Assembly (NCBI GenBank): GCA_005788935.1
Contig: SYAK01000500.1
Location: 1 to 5,200, forward strand
Reading direction: 5' to 3'
DNA length: 5,200 nt
From: Pseudomonadota bacterium
GTDB taxonomy: Bacteria; Myxococcota; UBA9042; PHBI01
Made by a program: the position numbers and the translations under genes. The notes below the pieces were generated by a model. That model ran no database searches. It saw only the letters and a list, made by a program, of their open reading frames with translations, and was not told the DNA's origin. This document shows, piece by piece, positions 5,115 to 5,200 of the stretch (positions are counted from its first letter, which is position 1; every line of letters begins with the position of its first letter).

Positions 5115-5200
5115 CTTCGCGCCCGCCACGATCGCGGCGACGACGCCTGGATCGGCGAGCGTCGTGACGTCGCCGAGGCTCGCGGTCTCGCCCTCCGCCA
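5106..5200 (-). CDS. acs: Acetyl-CoA synthetase, C-terminal end (partial)
   Basis: The last 31 codons including TGA of a gene entering from the right edge: 30 residues, AEGETASLGDVTTLADPGVV followed by AAIVAGAKHV. The pattern LGD-x-TTLADPGVV matches, from memory, the conserved tail of AMP-forming acetyl-CoA synthetase (LGDTSTLADPSVV in well-known members), which follows the acetylatable RKI lysine just outside this window. The enzyme makes acetyl-CoA from acetate, ATP and CoA. The piece is short, so a close relative such as propionyl-CoA synthetase cannot be excluded. The gene converges on the lipoprotein gene across a 112-base gap that holds palindromes. Confidence 0.85.
   Translation of the reverse strand, partial: AEGETASLGDVTTLADPGVVAAIVAGAKHV

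Overview
This is a very GC-rich window (about 70% or more) with strong third-position GC in its genes, all consistent with a chromosomal segment of a high-GC bacterium. The gene types fit a Myxococcota or other deltaproteobacterial-type genome: a class II photolyase, a WXXGXW-repeat lipoprotein, and a biosynthetic arginine decarboxylase close to acetyl-CoA synthetase. That placement is an inference from gene content and composition, not a phylogenetic result.

Layout. At the left edge lies the C-terminus of biosynthetic arginine decarboxylase (speA, +, ends at 241). It converges, across a strong hairpin (249-285), on a class II CPD photolyase (phr, -, 293-1783). Directly upstream of phr, on the same strand, is a two-Rossmann FAD/NAD(P)-binding oxidoreductase (-, 1853-2845); the two probably form one transcription unit. 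A 144-base divergent intergenic region (2846-2989) separates them from an unrecognised 468-residue protein with a Lys/Arg-rich N-terminus (+, 2990-4396). Next comes a small WXXGXW-repeat lipoprotein with a strong ribosome binding site (+, 4523-4993). At the right edge is the C-terminus of acetyl-CoA synthetase (acs, -, 5106 to the edge), convergent with the lipoprotein gene.

The photolyase repairs UV-made pyrimidine dimers with light and reduced FAD. The co-oriented oxidoreductase could in principle be connected with flavin redox or with another light-linked function, but nothing in the sequence proves this. The remaining genes (polyamine synthesis, acetate activation, envelope lipoprotein, unknown protein) look like an ordinary chromosomal mixture.

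The most unusual signal is not a gene. It is a small family of palindromes of the form CTGACG-N4-GTCAG. There are four close copies, in two pairs: one pair inside the oxidoreductase gene (2196-2239) and one pair after the lipoprotein gene (4990-5045). A 14-mer, TGACAAAACGTCAG, is shared exactly between the pairs. Looser versions lie at 2895-2908 (divergent promoter region) and 4394-4407 (over a stop codon). The intragenic pair sits in an AT-richer patch with atypical codons. I see no CRISPR array, tRNA, rRNA, transposase or recognisable defence system.
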